From contig CAZTPJ010000011.1 of the NCBI GenBank assembly GCA_964614515.1, forward strand, positions 1 to 64,000: 64,000 nt of DNA, given 5' to 3'. Source of the stretch: CAZTPJ01 sp964614515. GTDB taxonomy: Bacteria; Planctomycetota; Phycisphaerae; Phycisphaerales; UBA1924. Within the stretch, counting starts at the first letter, position 1. The number at the start of each line of letters is the position of its first letter. Under the pieces are notes generated by a model. It saw only the letters and a list, made by a program, of their open reading frames with translations. It was not told where the DNA came from and did not search any database. Both the position numbers and the translations under genes were made by a program. This document shows positions 49,342 to 58,747 of this stretch, piece by piece.

Positions 49342-50307
49342 TCATACCAGCACCCCGCGCTTTCGCAGGTAATCCAGGATCAGCGTGTCAATCGCCAGAT
49401 CGCTGCGAACGGTCATCAGGTTGATGTCGCGCCGGGCGCAGAACGCTCGCAGTTCATCGCAGTATGCCGCGAGATTCGCGCGATACCGCTTCAGCAGCGG
49501 CGCGGAGATCGTCACCTCGGCCGTGTCGGCATCTTCAACATCGCGCAGACGCAAGTCTCCGAGCAGCCCGTGCGGACCGACGGGGTCCACTTCCTGCGGG
49601 CTGAGCACCTGCACGGCCATGATGTCATAGCCGCGCCCGACCAGCAGTCGCAGGCCGGTTTCGTATCCCTCCTTGATAAAGAAATCCGACATGACGATCA
49701 TCACGCCCTTGCCGCGACGAGACAGCGCGATGCGCTTGCACGCCTCGGTGAAGGGCGCGGCGCCCTCCGGCCGGAGCGAACAGATGAACCGCGAAAGATC
49801 ATGCGTGCGTCGGCGTCCGCGCAGGTCACGAATCGCGGAGGTGATGGCGATCTCGTCGGGCTCTTCGCCATCCGCGCCGACGAGGGCGCCGCCGATGGCC
49901 GTGCATGTCACTCGATTGAGGTTGACGAGTCCGATGTAGGCCAGGGCCATGGCGAGGCGCTGCATGAAGAGAAACTTGTTGGGTTCGCCGCAGTCCGCGG
50001 AGGCTGACGCATCAATGACGATGTGCAGCGAGAGGTCTTCCTCTTCAAGGAAAAGTTTGAGAAAGAGGCGATCGAGACGGCCGTAGATGTTCCAGTCGAT
50101 GTGGCGCATGTCATCGCCGGCGACATAGGGTCTGTGATCCGCGAATTCGACGGATTGGCCGCGCTTCTTGGACCTTCGCTCGCCCTGGAGTTTGCCGGCG
50201 AAGATTTTGCGACTTGTGAAATCAAGGCGCGAGACCTTGGCGATGAGCTGCGCGTCGAGCAACTCGTCGATGGACTTTGGTCTGGTGATGCTGTGAGTCT
50301 TAAGCAT
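49342..50307 (-). CDS. DUF58 protein
   Basis: A 321-residue cytoplasmic protein of the DUF58 family. Family marks: RRSKKRGQSVEFADHRPYVA, GDDMRHIDWNIYGRLDRLFL, and a VWA-like DASASAD near residue 100. DUF58 proteins are near-constant companions of MoxR ATPases and are thought to act in complex assembly. ATG 50307 has AGGA six bases upstream; a GTG at 50337 lies in the preceding gene. In most genomes the gene directly follows moxR; here a secreted-protein gene lies between them. Confidence 0.92.
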   Translation of the reverse strand: MLKTHSITRPKSIDELLDAQLIAKVSRLDFTSRKIFAGKLQGERRSKKRGQSVEFADHRPYVAGDDMRHIDWNIYGRLDRLFLKLFLEEEDLSLHIVIDASASADCGEPNKFLFMQRLAMALAYIGLVNLNRVTCTAIGGALVGADGEEPDEIAITSAIRDLRGRRRTHDLSRFICSLRPEGAAPFTEACKRIALSRRGKGVMIVMSDFFIKEGYETGLRLLVGRGYDIMAVQVLSPQEVDPVGPHGLLGDLRLRDVEDADTAEVTISAPLLKRYRANLAAYCDELRAFCARRDINLMTVRSDLAIDTLILDYLRKRGVLV

Positions 50308-50314
50308 GACATTC

Positions 50315-51823
50315 CTAGCGTGAGGGCTCGTGAACACTTTCTTTCACGACCGTCGGCTGATTCGGCGCTGTGTGCGCGATCCAGTCATAGGTCGGCAGTG
50401 TCCGTCCATCCGAGAACATGACTCCCTCGGCGCTCATTGGCGACGCACCGTCGAACCCGGTGACTCGAGTGGACAGACCGACGACACCGAAGTGACCAAT
50501 CGGCAGAACCTCACCTGGGTCAGACACTCCGTTGGAATTCCGGTCGAACCACAGCGCCAGTCCCTGAAGTTCCGCTCCGTCCAAAACGCCATCGCGATCG
50601 TCGTCAAGGCTGTCGAGTGCCTCATATCCATCTGAGAACATGACCCACCATGTAGCGGAACCGAAGAGTTGTCGCCCGGAGTTGATTGAACCCCGGTGCT
50701 CCGGGTCCCAAACGAGAAATGCAGTCGTTGGCTGGACCCACTGCCACCGCTGCGCTCTTCCCGTTCCATCCAAATCAAAAGCCACATGCCGCTCTGGGGC
50801 AAGGAGTTCCTTCATCGACGCAACCGACTGGAGCGCAATCACAATTGGCGTTATCCCACCTGACTGCTCCTGCTTCGACAGTTCCTTCACCGCCGCTTCC
50901 ACAATCCTGAGCCTCGCTTGTTCCTCCTCACCTCTCTCCCTGGCCCTTGAAACGCGCAGAAAGCCTTCTCCTGCTTCCACGCCGATTCGAAGTGCGAGCG
51001 AGCCCCACGGGCGCGTGTCCCGCTTTGCTTCGGTCGCGAGTGCAATAGCGTGCGCGATGAAATATGCATCCACCGTTTGTTCGAACCAGAAGTCGTTGAG
51101 AATGGCGTGAACAATACGTCTAACTTCTGCACTCTCATCGTCGCGTCGATTCCACACCGTCGCAATCGTCATCTCATCAGAGCCACCGATGTACTTTCCA
51201 GGATCGAGGGTGCCGCAGAAGATCCGCGCCCTCACAACCCTTTCCAAACTTGCATCGGGAAGATCCATGACGGCCGAATCGACGTGCGCTCCGCGGGGAT
51301 CGGGGGGAATCTGAATGCCTGGGCCGCACGGGTTGCGCGGCACAACGAGCATTGGATCGAGGTCGGAACACTCCTCACCCGCAGTTTCTAGAAGAGACGC
51401 GAGCGCAAGGTAGTACCGTGGCTCTGGCTTCATGCGAATCGCCGCCACGAGGTGTTCCACGCCCAGTCGTAGATGAATCGAGACTTGTTCTGGAGTCAGT
51501 GGTTCACCGTGAGGTTCCCCTTCATTCGGGGAAGGCCAAACAAGAAAGTCAGGAGGTAGCGGCATGAAGTCTTCGGGTTCGCCGAAGCCTCGGATCTCGT
51601 TCCGTTTGTTTGCGTACGCGAGAGCATGCGCGCGACCGAGCCTGTACACCGCTTCCGCGTCTTGGGGACTCTCCGCCACTCTAGCCGTGAGATTAGTGAT
51701 GATGCGGTCGAGCGGCGCGTTTGTGGATGGAATTGGATGGGCGGCTGCAAACCCCGCGACTACGATCGCAACCAGCAGTCCCGCAGTTCTGTAACAGATC
51801 CCAATCCGGTTCAGAGTTGACAT
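50315..51823 (-). CDS. Secreted protein with EF-hand-like calcium loops
   Basis: A 502-residue protein with a signal peptide (TAGLLVAIVVAGFAAAHP) and a helix-rich body (about 40-330). Near the C-terminus are two calcium-binding loops: DDDRDGVLDGAEL and DRNSNGVSDPGEV, the pattern of EF-hand or dockerin-type sites. FGSATWWVMFSDGYEALDSL precedes them. No enzymatic motif was recognised. It has AGGAG seven bases before ATG 51823 and sits ten bases after moxR, within the operon. Its base composition is visibly less GC-rich than that of moxR and DUF58, so it may be a later insertion. Confidence 0.8.
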   Translation of the reverse strand: MSTLNRIGICYRTAGLLVAIVVAGFAAAHPIPSTNAPLDRIITNLTARVAESPQDAEAVYRLGRAHALAYANKRNEIRGFGEPEDFMPLPPDFLVWPSPNEGEPHGEPLTPEQVSIHLRLGVEHLVAAIRMKPEPRYYLALASLLETAGEECSDLDPMLVVPRNPCGPGIQIPPDPRGAHVDSAVMDLPDASLERVVRARIFCGTLDPGKYIGGSDEMTIATVWNRRDDESAEVRRIVHAILNDFWFEQTVDAYFIAHAIALATEAKRDTRPWGSLALRIGVEAGEGFLRVSRARERGEEEQARLRIVEAAVKELSKQEQSGGITPIVIALQSVASMKELLAPERHVAFDLDGTGRAQRWQWVQPTTAFLVWDPEHRGSINSGRQLFGSATWWVMFSDGYEALDSLDDDRDGVLDGAELQGLALWFDRNSNGVSDPGEVLPIGHFGVVGLSTRVTGFDGASPMSAEGVMFSDGRTLPTYDWIAHTAPNQPTVVKESVHEPSR

Positions 51824-51832
51824 TGTGTGCTC

Positions 51833-52879
51833 CTACACCATCACTCGCGCCGGTTCCGTCGGCGTCAGTTCCAGGATCTGTCTCACGAGGGAGTCTGCGT
51901 CCACACGGTCCGCTTCGGCTTCGAAGTTAAGAATCAGTCGGTGTCGCAGCGCGACGAGGGCGACATCTTTGATATCTTTGTTGCTGACGTGATATCGCCC
52001 GTCCGTCATCGCCTTGACCTTGCCGCCGAGCAGGACCGCCTGGGCCGCACGCGGGGATGCGCCGCAGCGGACGTACTTGTTGACGATGCCCGTTTCGCCC
52101 CCGGCCGCGAACTTTCCGCCGGGATGCGTCGCGAGCACCAGGCGCGAGGCATATTCCTTGACGTGCGGCGCGACGATAACGCCGCGCACGAGGCGCTGCG
52201 CATCAAGGATGGCCGGGCCGTCGAGAATCTTGTTGACTTCAGGCGTGGCTTGTCCGGTGGTGCGATCGAGGATCGTCAGAAGTTCATCGAGTTGCGAATA
52301 TCCGACGACGATCTTGAACATGAAGCGATCGAGTTGCGCCTCGGGCAGCGGATAGGTTCCTTCCTGTTCGATGGGGTTCTGCGTCGCGAGCACGAGGAAT
52401 GGCGACGCGAGTTTATGTGTGGTCCCGGCTACGGTGACGCTTCGTTCCTGCATGGCTTCGAGCAGCGCGGACTGTGTCTTGGGCGTGGCGCGGTTGATTT
52501 CGTCGGCGAGCACGATCTGCGCGAAGATCGGCCCGCGTTGAAAGTCGAATTTGCGTCGCCCTGTGTCGGGATCTTCCATCACGATGTTCGTGCCGATCAC
52601 GTCCGCGGGCATCAGGTCGGGCGTGAACTGAATGCGCGAGAACGGCAGCGTGAGGCACTGCGCCAGCGTCCGCACGAGCAGCGTCTTGCCCAGCCCCGGC
52701 ACGCCTTCGAGCAGCACGTTGCCCCCCGCGAACAGGCAGGTCATCACGCCTTCGACAACGTCGCGATGGCCCACGACGACCTTGCCGATCTCATCGAGCA
52801 GCGTTTTGAATGTCGCGCGGAATCGCTCGCACTCCGCTTTCACCTCGGCCGGCGTTTGTAGTTCATCCATCTTCGCCAT
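51833..52879 (-). CDS. MoxR-family AAA ATPase
   Basis: A 348-residue MoxR ATPase. Walker A GVPGLGKT at 59-66, Walker B IVLADEINRA, sensor LVLATQNPIEQEGTYPLPEA, and the lid with ILELTPTEPARV at the end. MoxR proteins act as chaperones that load metals or help fold VWA-protein complexes. The neighbours, two VWA proteins and DUF58, are its likely clients. ATG 52879 has AGGAG nine bases upstream; ATG 52870 is also in frame. Confidence 0.95.
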   Translation of the reverse strand: MAKMDELQTPAEVKAECERFRATFKTLLDEIGKVVVGHRDVVEGVMTCLFAGGNVLLEGVPGLGKTLLVRTLAQCLTLPFSRIQFTPDLMPADVIGTNIVMEDPDTGRRKFDFQRGPIFAQIVLADEINRATPKTQSALLEAMQERSVTVAGTTHKLASPFLVLATQNPIEQEGTYPLPEAQLDRFMFKIVVGYSQLDELLTILDRTTGQATPEVNKILDGPAILDAQRLVRGVIVAPHVKEYASRLVLATHPGGKFAAGGETGIVNKYVRCGASPRAAQAVLLGGKVKAMTDGRYHVSNKDIKDVALVALRHRLILNFEAEADRVDADSLVRQILELTPTEPARVMV

Positions 52880-52910
52880 TGTTCATCACTCCTGGCGTCG
52901 TTCGTGACGC

Positions 52911-55900
52911 TCATGTGTTCTCTTCCTGATCAAAGCCTTCCTGTGCTCGTTTCTTCGCCTTGAGCAGGCGCGACATGCCTTCCTGCGGCTGCTGCGGACG
53001 GTCCACAACGGCCGTGCGCATGGCCTGCTCCTTTGCTTCATCGGGCGCGGCGGAGATGACATTCGGGCCGGCGCTCTTGCGTGAGAGTTGCTCAGCGCTC
53101 GCTTCGAATTTACGTTTGGCGGTGGCGGCGACGGCCTCGCCGTCGGCGACGGCCCGCGCTGCGAGTTTCTGACGAGCCTTCTCGCGAGCCTCGCGGAGCG
53201 TGTCGAGTTCGCGTGTCGCGGCCGGCTTGGCGCGCCCAAAGGCCCGGGCCGTGGCCAGCGCGATCGCGCGGACATCAATCCGCACGCGTCGCACCGCGAC
53301 ATCAACCAGAAACAGCGCCATGCCCATGATCGCCACGACCAGCCAGATTGGACGCATCGCCACCGGCATCGTCACACCGTCGCGCCGCCAGAGTTCGGCC
53401 AGTTCCACGCCGCGCTGGCTCAGTTCGAGCACATCGCCGCCCGTCATCGCCGCGACCTGTCGAAGCAGCGCCGCGTTGTCTTCGAGCGCGCGAAACTCAT
53501 CGGCAAAGGGCATGTTGACGGCCGCCTGCACCGAACCTTCCATCGGATCCTGCCCCGGCTGCGGCGCGGAATACTTCATGCCGATGACGTATGAACCTGG
53601 AAGGTTGCTGCGGAACCGGCCTTCATAACGTCCGGGGCCGACTTGCGAGAGTTCAAGCACGTCGCTTGTGCCGTCCGGTCGCGCGACGCGGGCCTGCATG
53701 GTCGCGAAGTTCAGATGTTCACCAGAAGGGTCGGTGGCTTCGACGATGACGCGCGTGGTGTCACCTTGTCGCTCGGTGACGAGGCGCATGTTGGCGTCGC
53801 CGCGGGCCCGCATCGCCCATCGTGCGTGCTGCTCCCAGAACGCCTGATACTGAACCCACCCCCCCCACGCGGGCGCCCAGCGCGAGGCCGTGTCGGTCGT
53901 GATGGCGTACACGCGACCGAGGCCGTATTGCCACTGCGCTGCGATCACATCTTCTTCCTTGCCGCGCATGGTGATGGTGGCAAGTCCCGGACGTTCGGCG
54001 GTGACGACGTATCCGCGGATGGGCGGGATGGCGCGAATGCCGCGCATGGCCTCGGCGAGCGCGCCCGAGATGCCCGGCACAAACGGATCGCCCTCCCAGA
54101 TCAGCGGTCGCCGAACGAGTTGGGCCTCTTTGAAAAAGATCTGCGGGAGCGTGGCGAGTTGGGCCGTGGTGGTCACGGCGTAGAACTTACCGCCGGTGTC
54201 CTGCGCCATGGCGCGCAGGGTGTTGAGGTCTCCGGGCGAGTGTGGAAAGACGCCGACGGTGCTGATGGTGATCCGTTCACGGCGGAACTGTTGGAGGATG
54301 CGGCGATCGAGGCTCGGGTCACCATCGCTGATGACGATGACATGCTTCTGCCCCGCTTCCGTCGCTTTGAGACCCTCAAGCGTCAGGCGCAGCGACGGGT
54401 CAAACGTCTGCATGTCGCCGAATTTCAGGTTGTTGATCGAGCGATAGACCGCGGATTTGTCGCCGACTTCCGAGATCGGATGCACCCACGACACATCCCC
54501 CCCCCAGCCGGAGAACTCATTGATGCCGATCAAGTCCAGCCGCGTCAGCGCGTCCACGGCCGCCTTGGCCGTCTCCTTGCCGTAGTGAATCCCCTGCGGC
54601 ATTTCGATCGAGTGCATGACGAGGGCGAGGGCGCCGCGCGGCATGTTCTTTTTCTGCGGGGGATCGAGTTTCATCGGCAGGGCATCTTCGACAGGTGTGC
54701 CGATCCAGCCGCCCGCGCCGAAACTGTTCGGCCCGCCGATCTTCACCAATCCGCCGCCACCGTCATGTACATACTGCCGAATCGCCTCCATCTGCGCCTG
54801 GCTGAAGTCAAAGGCGGGCGTGTCGATCAGGAAGATCGCTTCATACGCATTGAGTTCGGTCAATGTCGCGGGAACCTCCGCGGGCAACGCAATGGACGTT
54901 CCGATGCGCGAACGACGCAAAGCTTCATCCACCGACTCCGCCGACGCAGGATCGCTCGCCACCAGCAGCACGCGACCCTCGCTGCCCACGAACGTCACGG
55001 CCAACTGTCGATTGTTCTCCAGAATCGTGTCATACGGTCGTCCCTGCTCATCGACATCCGGCTCAAAGATCGCTTCAAACTGCGTCGGCCCGGAGCGATT
55101 CATCAGAAACGGAATGCGCAGGACATCGGTTCCCGGCGCGAGTTGCACGGGCCAGCCCATGCCCGGCGACCCCGGATCAAGGTCCACCGGCTGGCCGTTC
55201 ATCAGCAGGACAATGCGACCGGACGCGGGCGCCGTGGATGTGACCCTGAGTTTGAGATCGATGTTCTCACCCATGCGTGCCGTTGTCGGCGCGATGAGTT
55301 CCTCGATGATGACTTCGCGCTGCGTGCGATAGGCGAGCGGCACCACGTCGATGGGCACGCCCGCGGCCTTGGCCGCCTCCGCCGCCTGAAGCAGACTGCC
55401 GACGGTTTCGTTGCCATCGGACATCAGCACGATGCGATATGCGGCGTCCGACGGGCGCACGGCCAGCGCGAGGCGAATGCCCGCGGCGAGGTCCGTCCCC
55501 TCGGTGGCGCCGATGAAGTTGCGATCGACGCGGATATTCCGCTGGCTCGGCAGCGTCTGCACATACGAATCCATCGCCACCGTCACCGCGCCCAGGCGAT
55601 CCGCATCCTTCATGTGACGTTCGACGGCCCGCTCGACCCAGGTGTCCGCTTCGGCTTGCAGAGGCTGCGGCACGGACTTGCTGGCATCGGTGACGACGGT
55701 GACGGCCACATCCTTCGCCTCGCGTCGAAGCGCGGGTTCCGCCATGGCCGCGGCGAGCAGCACCACGACAAGCAAGCGAATCACCAGCGCCACGCGTCGG
55801 CCCGTTGTGCCCATCGCCGACAGGCTCGACCGCGCGAACCACACCATCAGCAGCCCGACCACCGGAATCAGCAGGAGCCATCGCGGCTCGTCAAACTGAA

Positions 55901-55958
55901 TCGGCCCGACGATCAAAGCCGAGAGTTGCCTCGTGAAAGTCGCGAGCAGAAGCGTCAT
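52911..55958 (-). CDS. Large VWA / glutamine-amidotransferase-like membrane protein
   Basis: A 1015-residue protein. Spans WLLLIPVVGLLMVWF and VALVIRLLVVVLLAAAMA (about 27-73), then a VWA domain with metal site DASKS and IVLMSDGNETVGS (about 80-215). A long region (about 330-660) has glutamine-amidotransferase-like features (YEAIFLIDTPAFDF, GGGGLVKIGGPNSFG) and a second VWA-like strand set (KHVIVISDGDPSLD). A late span (WLVVAIMGMALFLVDVAV) is followed by a charged, coiled-coil-like tail. The tail probably lies inside the cell and could contact MoxR. ATG 55958 overlaps the previous stop as ATGA. Runs of eight and nine C at 53859 and 54497 encode glycines. Confidence 0.88.
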   Translation of the reverse strand: MTLLLATFTRQLSALIVGPIQFDEPRWLLLIPVVGLLMVWFARSSLSAMGTTGRRVALVIRLLVVVLLAAAMAEPALRREAKDVAVTVVTDASKSVPQPLQAEADTWVERAVERHMKDADRLGAVTVAMDSYVQTLPSQRNIRVDRNFIGATEGTDLAAGIRLALAVRPSDAAYRIVLMSDGNETVGSLLQAAEAAKAAGVPIDVVPLAYRTQREVIIEELIAPTTARMGENIDLKLRVTSTAPASGRIVLLMNGQPVDLDPGSPGMGWPVQLAPGTDVLRIPFLMNRSGPTQFEAIFEPDVDEQGRPYDTILENNRQLAVTFVGSEGRVLLVASDPASAESVDEALRRSRIGTSIALPAEVPATLTELNAYEAIFLIDTPAFDFSQAQMEAIRQYVHDGGGGLVKIGGPNSFGAGGWIGTPVEDALPMKLDPPQKKNMPRGALALVMHSIEMPQGIHYGKETAKAAVDALTRLDLIGINEFSGWGGDVSWVHPISEVGDKSAVYRSINNLKFGDMQTFDPSLRLTLEGLKATEAGQKHVIVISDGDPSLDRRILQQFRRERITISTVGVFPHSPGDLNTLRAMAQDTGGKFYAVTTTAQLATLPQIFFKEAQLVRRPLIWEGDPFVPGISGALAEAMRGIRAIPPIRGYVVTAERPGLATITMRGKEEDVIAAQWQYGLGRVYAITTDTASRWAPAWGGWVQYQAFWEQHARWAMRARGDANMRLVTERQGDTTRVIVEATDPSGEHLNFATMQARVARPDGTSDVLELSQVGPGRYEGRFRSNLPGSYVIGMKYSAPQPGQDPMEGSVQAAVNMPFADEFRALEDNAALLRQVAAMTGGDVLELSQRGVELAELWRRDGVTMPVAMRPIWLVVAIMGMALFLVDVAVRRVRIDVRAIALATARAFGRAKPAATRELDTLREAREKARQKLAARAVADGEAVAATAKRKFEASAEQLSRKSAGPNVISAAPDEAKEQAMRTAVVDRPQQPQEGMSRLLKAKKRAQEGFDQEENT

Positions 55959-57061
55959 CCTCCGCGCCCCCCGCTTGCGCTGCTTCCCGCGCGACCAGCG
56001 CTGCGCCCTGCGCCGCTGAGTCGCCAGTCGAGCACCTGGATGCGGTTGTTGCCTGAGTCAAGGACATACAAGCGCCGGCCCAGCGCTGCGCTGGCCCACG
56101 GCGACGCGAGTTCGCCATGCCCGCGCCCCGCCCGACCCTCCATGCGCACCACGCGGCCCGATTCCAGATCGATCCGCTGCACGCGGCAGTTCCCAAACTC
56201 CGTGACAACGACGGTGCCGTCGCCCAGGGTCGTCAGGCCGTAGGGATAGCGAAACTCCCCCGGCTCGCGACCCGGGCCGTCGAGCGAGCCGAACCAGCGG
56301 ATCAACTCGCCATCGAGCGTGAACTTGCCCACGCGATGGTTGGAAGAGTCCGCCACCAGCAGCCAGCCGTTCTCGACATCAAGGGCGATCGACTGCGGCC
56401 GGCCGAACTCGACGGCATGCGCCCGCGCTTCCCCTTCCCCCCCCCCGACTGATTGTCCAATGGCGAACAGGAAGCGGTACGAACCATCGAAAACGGAGAC
56501 GCGATCATTCCCGCCATATTCGCTGACATAGATGCGCGAAATGCCCCCCCCCTCGGGCGTGGGCAGGATGGCGACGTCGGTGGGATAGATGAACTCGCCC
56601 GCGGACGTGCCGTATGACCCGAACTCGCCAACAGACAGGACCTCGCTCGACCCGGGTGGTCCCGTGCGAAAGACGGCGACGCGGTGATAGTGCGTATCGG
56701 GCACGTAGAGGTACACATCCCCCGCGACATCGGTAAAACTTGTGACGCCGGTGGGCATGCCGAGGGTCGTCTGGGGCATGCGCCACTCCCCGAGCGAGTC
56801 GCCGGTCTGTGGGTCAAGCCGCTGCACGCGCCCGGTCTTGTCGATGACCCACAGGCTGTCGCCGTCGGCGTCGATGGCACGCGGGTAGAACAACTGGCCC
56901 GGGTTGGTGCCGACGCCACCCAGAACGTCAACCGGCTCGAGTGGCGTGTTGTCCGCCACGCGCCCGCCCTGCCCGCACGACCCAAGAAGGCACAGCAGCG
57001 TCACTCCGGCCACCCGTGCGGGTCGCCGCAACCTCCGCCGCGATCGTTTCGCGTTCGCCAT
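55955..57061 (-). CDS. NHL-repeat lipoprotein
   Basis: A 368-residue lipoprotein; the signal peptide ends LLGSC (lipid cysteine 29). The mature part is a beta-propeller of about six NHL repeats, for example GQLFYPRAIDADGDSLWVID, FGRPQSIALDVENGWLLVAD, FRYPYGLTTLGDGTVVVTEF and LASPWASAALGRRLYVLDSG. NHL propellers bind partner proteins or ligands. ATG 57061 was chosen because it begins the basic n-region (NAKRSRRRLRR) before the hydrophobic core. Two runs of ten and nine C (56437-56446, 56544-56552) encode Gly-Gly-Gly in loops. Coupled to the VWA gene by ATGA. Confidence 0.87.
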   Translation of the reverse strand: MANAKRSRRRLRRPARVAGVTLLCLLGSCGQGGRVADNTPLEPVDVLGGVGTNPGQLFYPRAIDADGDSLWVIDKTGRVQRLDPQTGDSLGEWRMPQTTLGMPTGVTSFTDVAGDVYLYVPDTHYHRVAVFRTGPPGSSEVLSVGEFGSYGTSAGEFIYPTDVAILPTPEGGGISRIYVSEYGGNDRVSVFDGSYRFLFAIGQSVGGGEGEARAHAVEFGRPQSIALDVENGWLLVADSSNHRVGKFTLDGELIRWFGSLDGPGREPGEFRYPYGLTTLGDGTVVVTEFGNCRVQRIDLESGRVVRMEGRAGRGHGELASPWASAALGRRLYVLDSGNNRIQVLDWRLSGAGRSAGRAGSSASGGRGG

Positions 57062-57151
57062 GCCGCACAAGCGTACCGCCAAGTCGGCCCCGGGGTTGAC
57101 ACAATCTTGCCTTGGCACCCGAGATTGTTGGGCAGCCACCTGCTGGTGGTT

Positions 57152-58747
57152 TCATGCCCGGCGAGAAGCCGGCCGCCCGAGCAGGGTCAAAGCGATGGCG
57201 GCGACGGCCGCCGCCGCGGCGCTGACGCCCACCACCACCAGCGTCCCGGCGCTCAACTCCTCCATACGCGAGAAGTGCAACATGCCCAGCATCAGACGGG
57301 CCAAGCCCTCATGACCGGGCGGCTCGAGCATGATCGACGCTTCGATCTCATGCAGGCCCAGCGCGAAACCCGCAAGGCCCGCCCCGATCAGCCCCCCCGC
57401 CTGCCACGGCCAGCACGCCCGGACCCAGCCGACGACGCCATCGGCCCCATCGACTTGCCGCAGCATCACCAGATCGCGCGACTCGCTCATCGCCAGCCAC
57501 CAACCCACCAGCGCCCCGACGAAACCGAATCGCGCGACATGACCCAACACGACGACGCCCGGCCAGTCGAGCATCCATCGCGTCGGCTCGCTCGCGCCCC
57601 AGCCAGCGCTGAGCGCCACGCCAACCAGCACGCCCGGCACAAGGCCGACGATCACCAGCACGCGGACCAACACCTGCCCCACACGATGACGCCATACGCC
57701 TGCCCCACCGCAGAGCATCGAGACCAGCGCCCCGATGATCATGCACATCGTTCCCGATGCGATCGCAATCGTGCCACTTCGCCCCAGCGTCGCACCGTGA
57801 TCGTCGAGGAATCGACCAAGCGATGACCACTCCCGCAGCGACCACGCCAGCAGCACCACCGGACACACGACAGACACCAACCACACGACTCCCGCCATCG
57901 TCGCCGTCGCGGGCATGCGGCTTCCGGCTCCGCCCCGCAGTTGCCCCCCCCCGCTCTGTGCCGTCGCGCCGTGACCTGGCCCCCGCATCACACGACCCGA
58001 CAGCAACCACGCCCCACCCGCCGCCAACACGATCACCGGCCATGCCGAAACCCACACGCCCCACCACGCCCCCGGCGAAGTCTGCGTCAACCGAAGCCAC
58101 ACTTCTATCGTGAACGTCTCGATCTGGCCCACATGCAGCGGCACGGCCGAGCCGAGCATCACCAGCGACACGAGACTCCACGCCGCCAACGCATACGCCG
58201 CGTTCATCCGCGCGATCACACGCCCTCGCGCCCAGCATGAGGTCGCCTCCAGGCGAAGCGCGGCCAGCACATCAGCCTCGATCCGCCGGAAGCCCACGAC
58301 GAGCACCACGGCCGCGATCGGCCACGCCCACATCGCCAATCCGCCCATCGCCAGCGCATGTTCGAATGCGCGAATGCGCCACACCGGCCCACGCGCCAGC
58401 CAGTCACCGATCATCGTCCCCGGCGCACGTATAAGACCCCACGCCGAGTACGCGAAGTAACTCGGCAGCAACATCGGAATCACCACAAGCGGCGCCCAGC
58501 GCCACGGCCGATGTCGAATGCCCCAGGCCACCGGCCACGCCAGACCCACCGCCATCAGCCCGATCACGCTCGCCACAAACACCGTCCATGTCAGGCGACG
58601 CCAGACGTTGCCGCCGGCGATCCCCGCGGGCACACCCTCGCGAACAAGCCCGGAGATGACGTCCACCACGACAAAGCCAATCGGCCACAACGCGGCCACA
58701 ACGATGCCGCCAAGCGCCAGCGCAGGCGCTGACCGACCGACGTTCAC
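57152..58747 (-). CDS. ABC transporter permease, double-domain (AfuB/ThiP type)
   Basis: A 531-residue polytopic protein with about twelve hydrophobic spans in two halves (1-250 and 290-531), like permeases for ferric iron, thiamine or similar ligands. The halves carry EAA-loop-like sequences (EADVLAALRLEATSCWARG and DLVMLRQVDGADGVVGW). The GTG at 58747 overlaps the stop of the aminopeptidase gene as GTGA. Neither the matching ATPase nor a solute-binding protein is next to it, so the transporter is incomplete here and its substrate is unknown. A glycine-rich linker (AQSGGGQLRGGAG) comes from a nine-C run (57944-57952). Confidence 0.83.
   Translation of the reverse strand: MNVGRSAPALALGGIVVAALWPIGFVVVDVISGLVREGVPAGIAGGNVWRRLTWTVFVASVIGLMAVGLAWPVAWGIRHRPWRWAPLVVIPMLLPSYFAYSAWGLIRAPGTMIGDWLARGPVWRIRAFEHALAMGGLAMWAWPIAAVVLVVGFRRIEADVLAALRLEATSCWARGRVIARMNAAYALAAWSLVSLVMLGSAVPLHVGQIETFTIEVWLRLTQTSPGAWWGVWVSAWPVIVLAAGGAWLLSGRVMRGPGHGATAQSGGGQLRGGAGSRMPATATMAGVVWLVSVVCPVVLLAWSLREWSSLGRFLDDHGATLGRSGTIAIASGTMCMIIGALVSMLCGGAGVWRHRVGQVLVRVLVIVGLVPGVLVGVALSAGWGASEPTRWMLDWPGVVVLGHVARFGFVGALVGWWLAMSESRDLVMLRQVDGADGVVGWVRACWPWQAGGLIGAGLAGFALGLHEIEASIMLEPPGHEGLARLMLGMLHFSRMEELSAGTLVVVGVSAAAAAVAAIALTLLGRPASRRA

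Noticed and set aside
53643..56243. An 866-residue plus-strand frame
   Set aside because: Antisense shadow of the VWA protein gene; composition is rich in R, H and D, as expected from the opposite strand.
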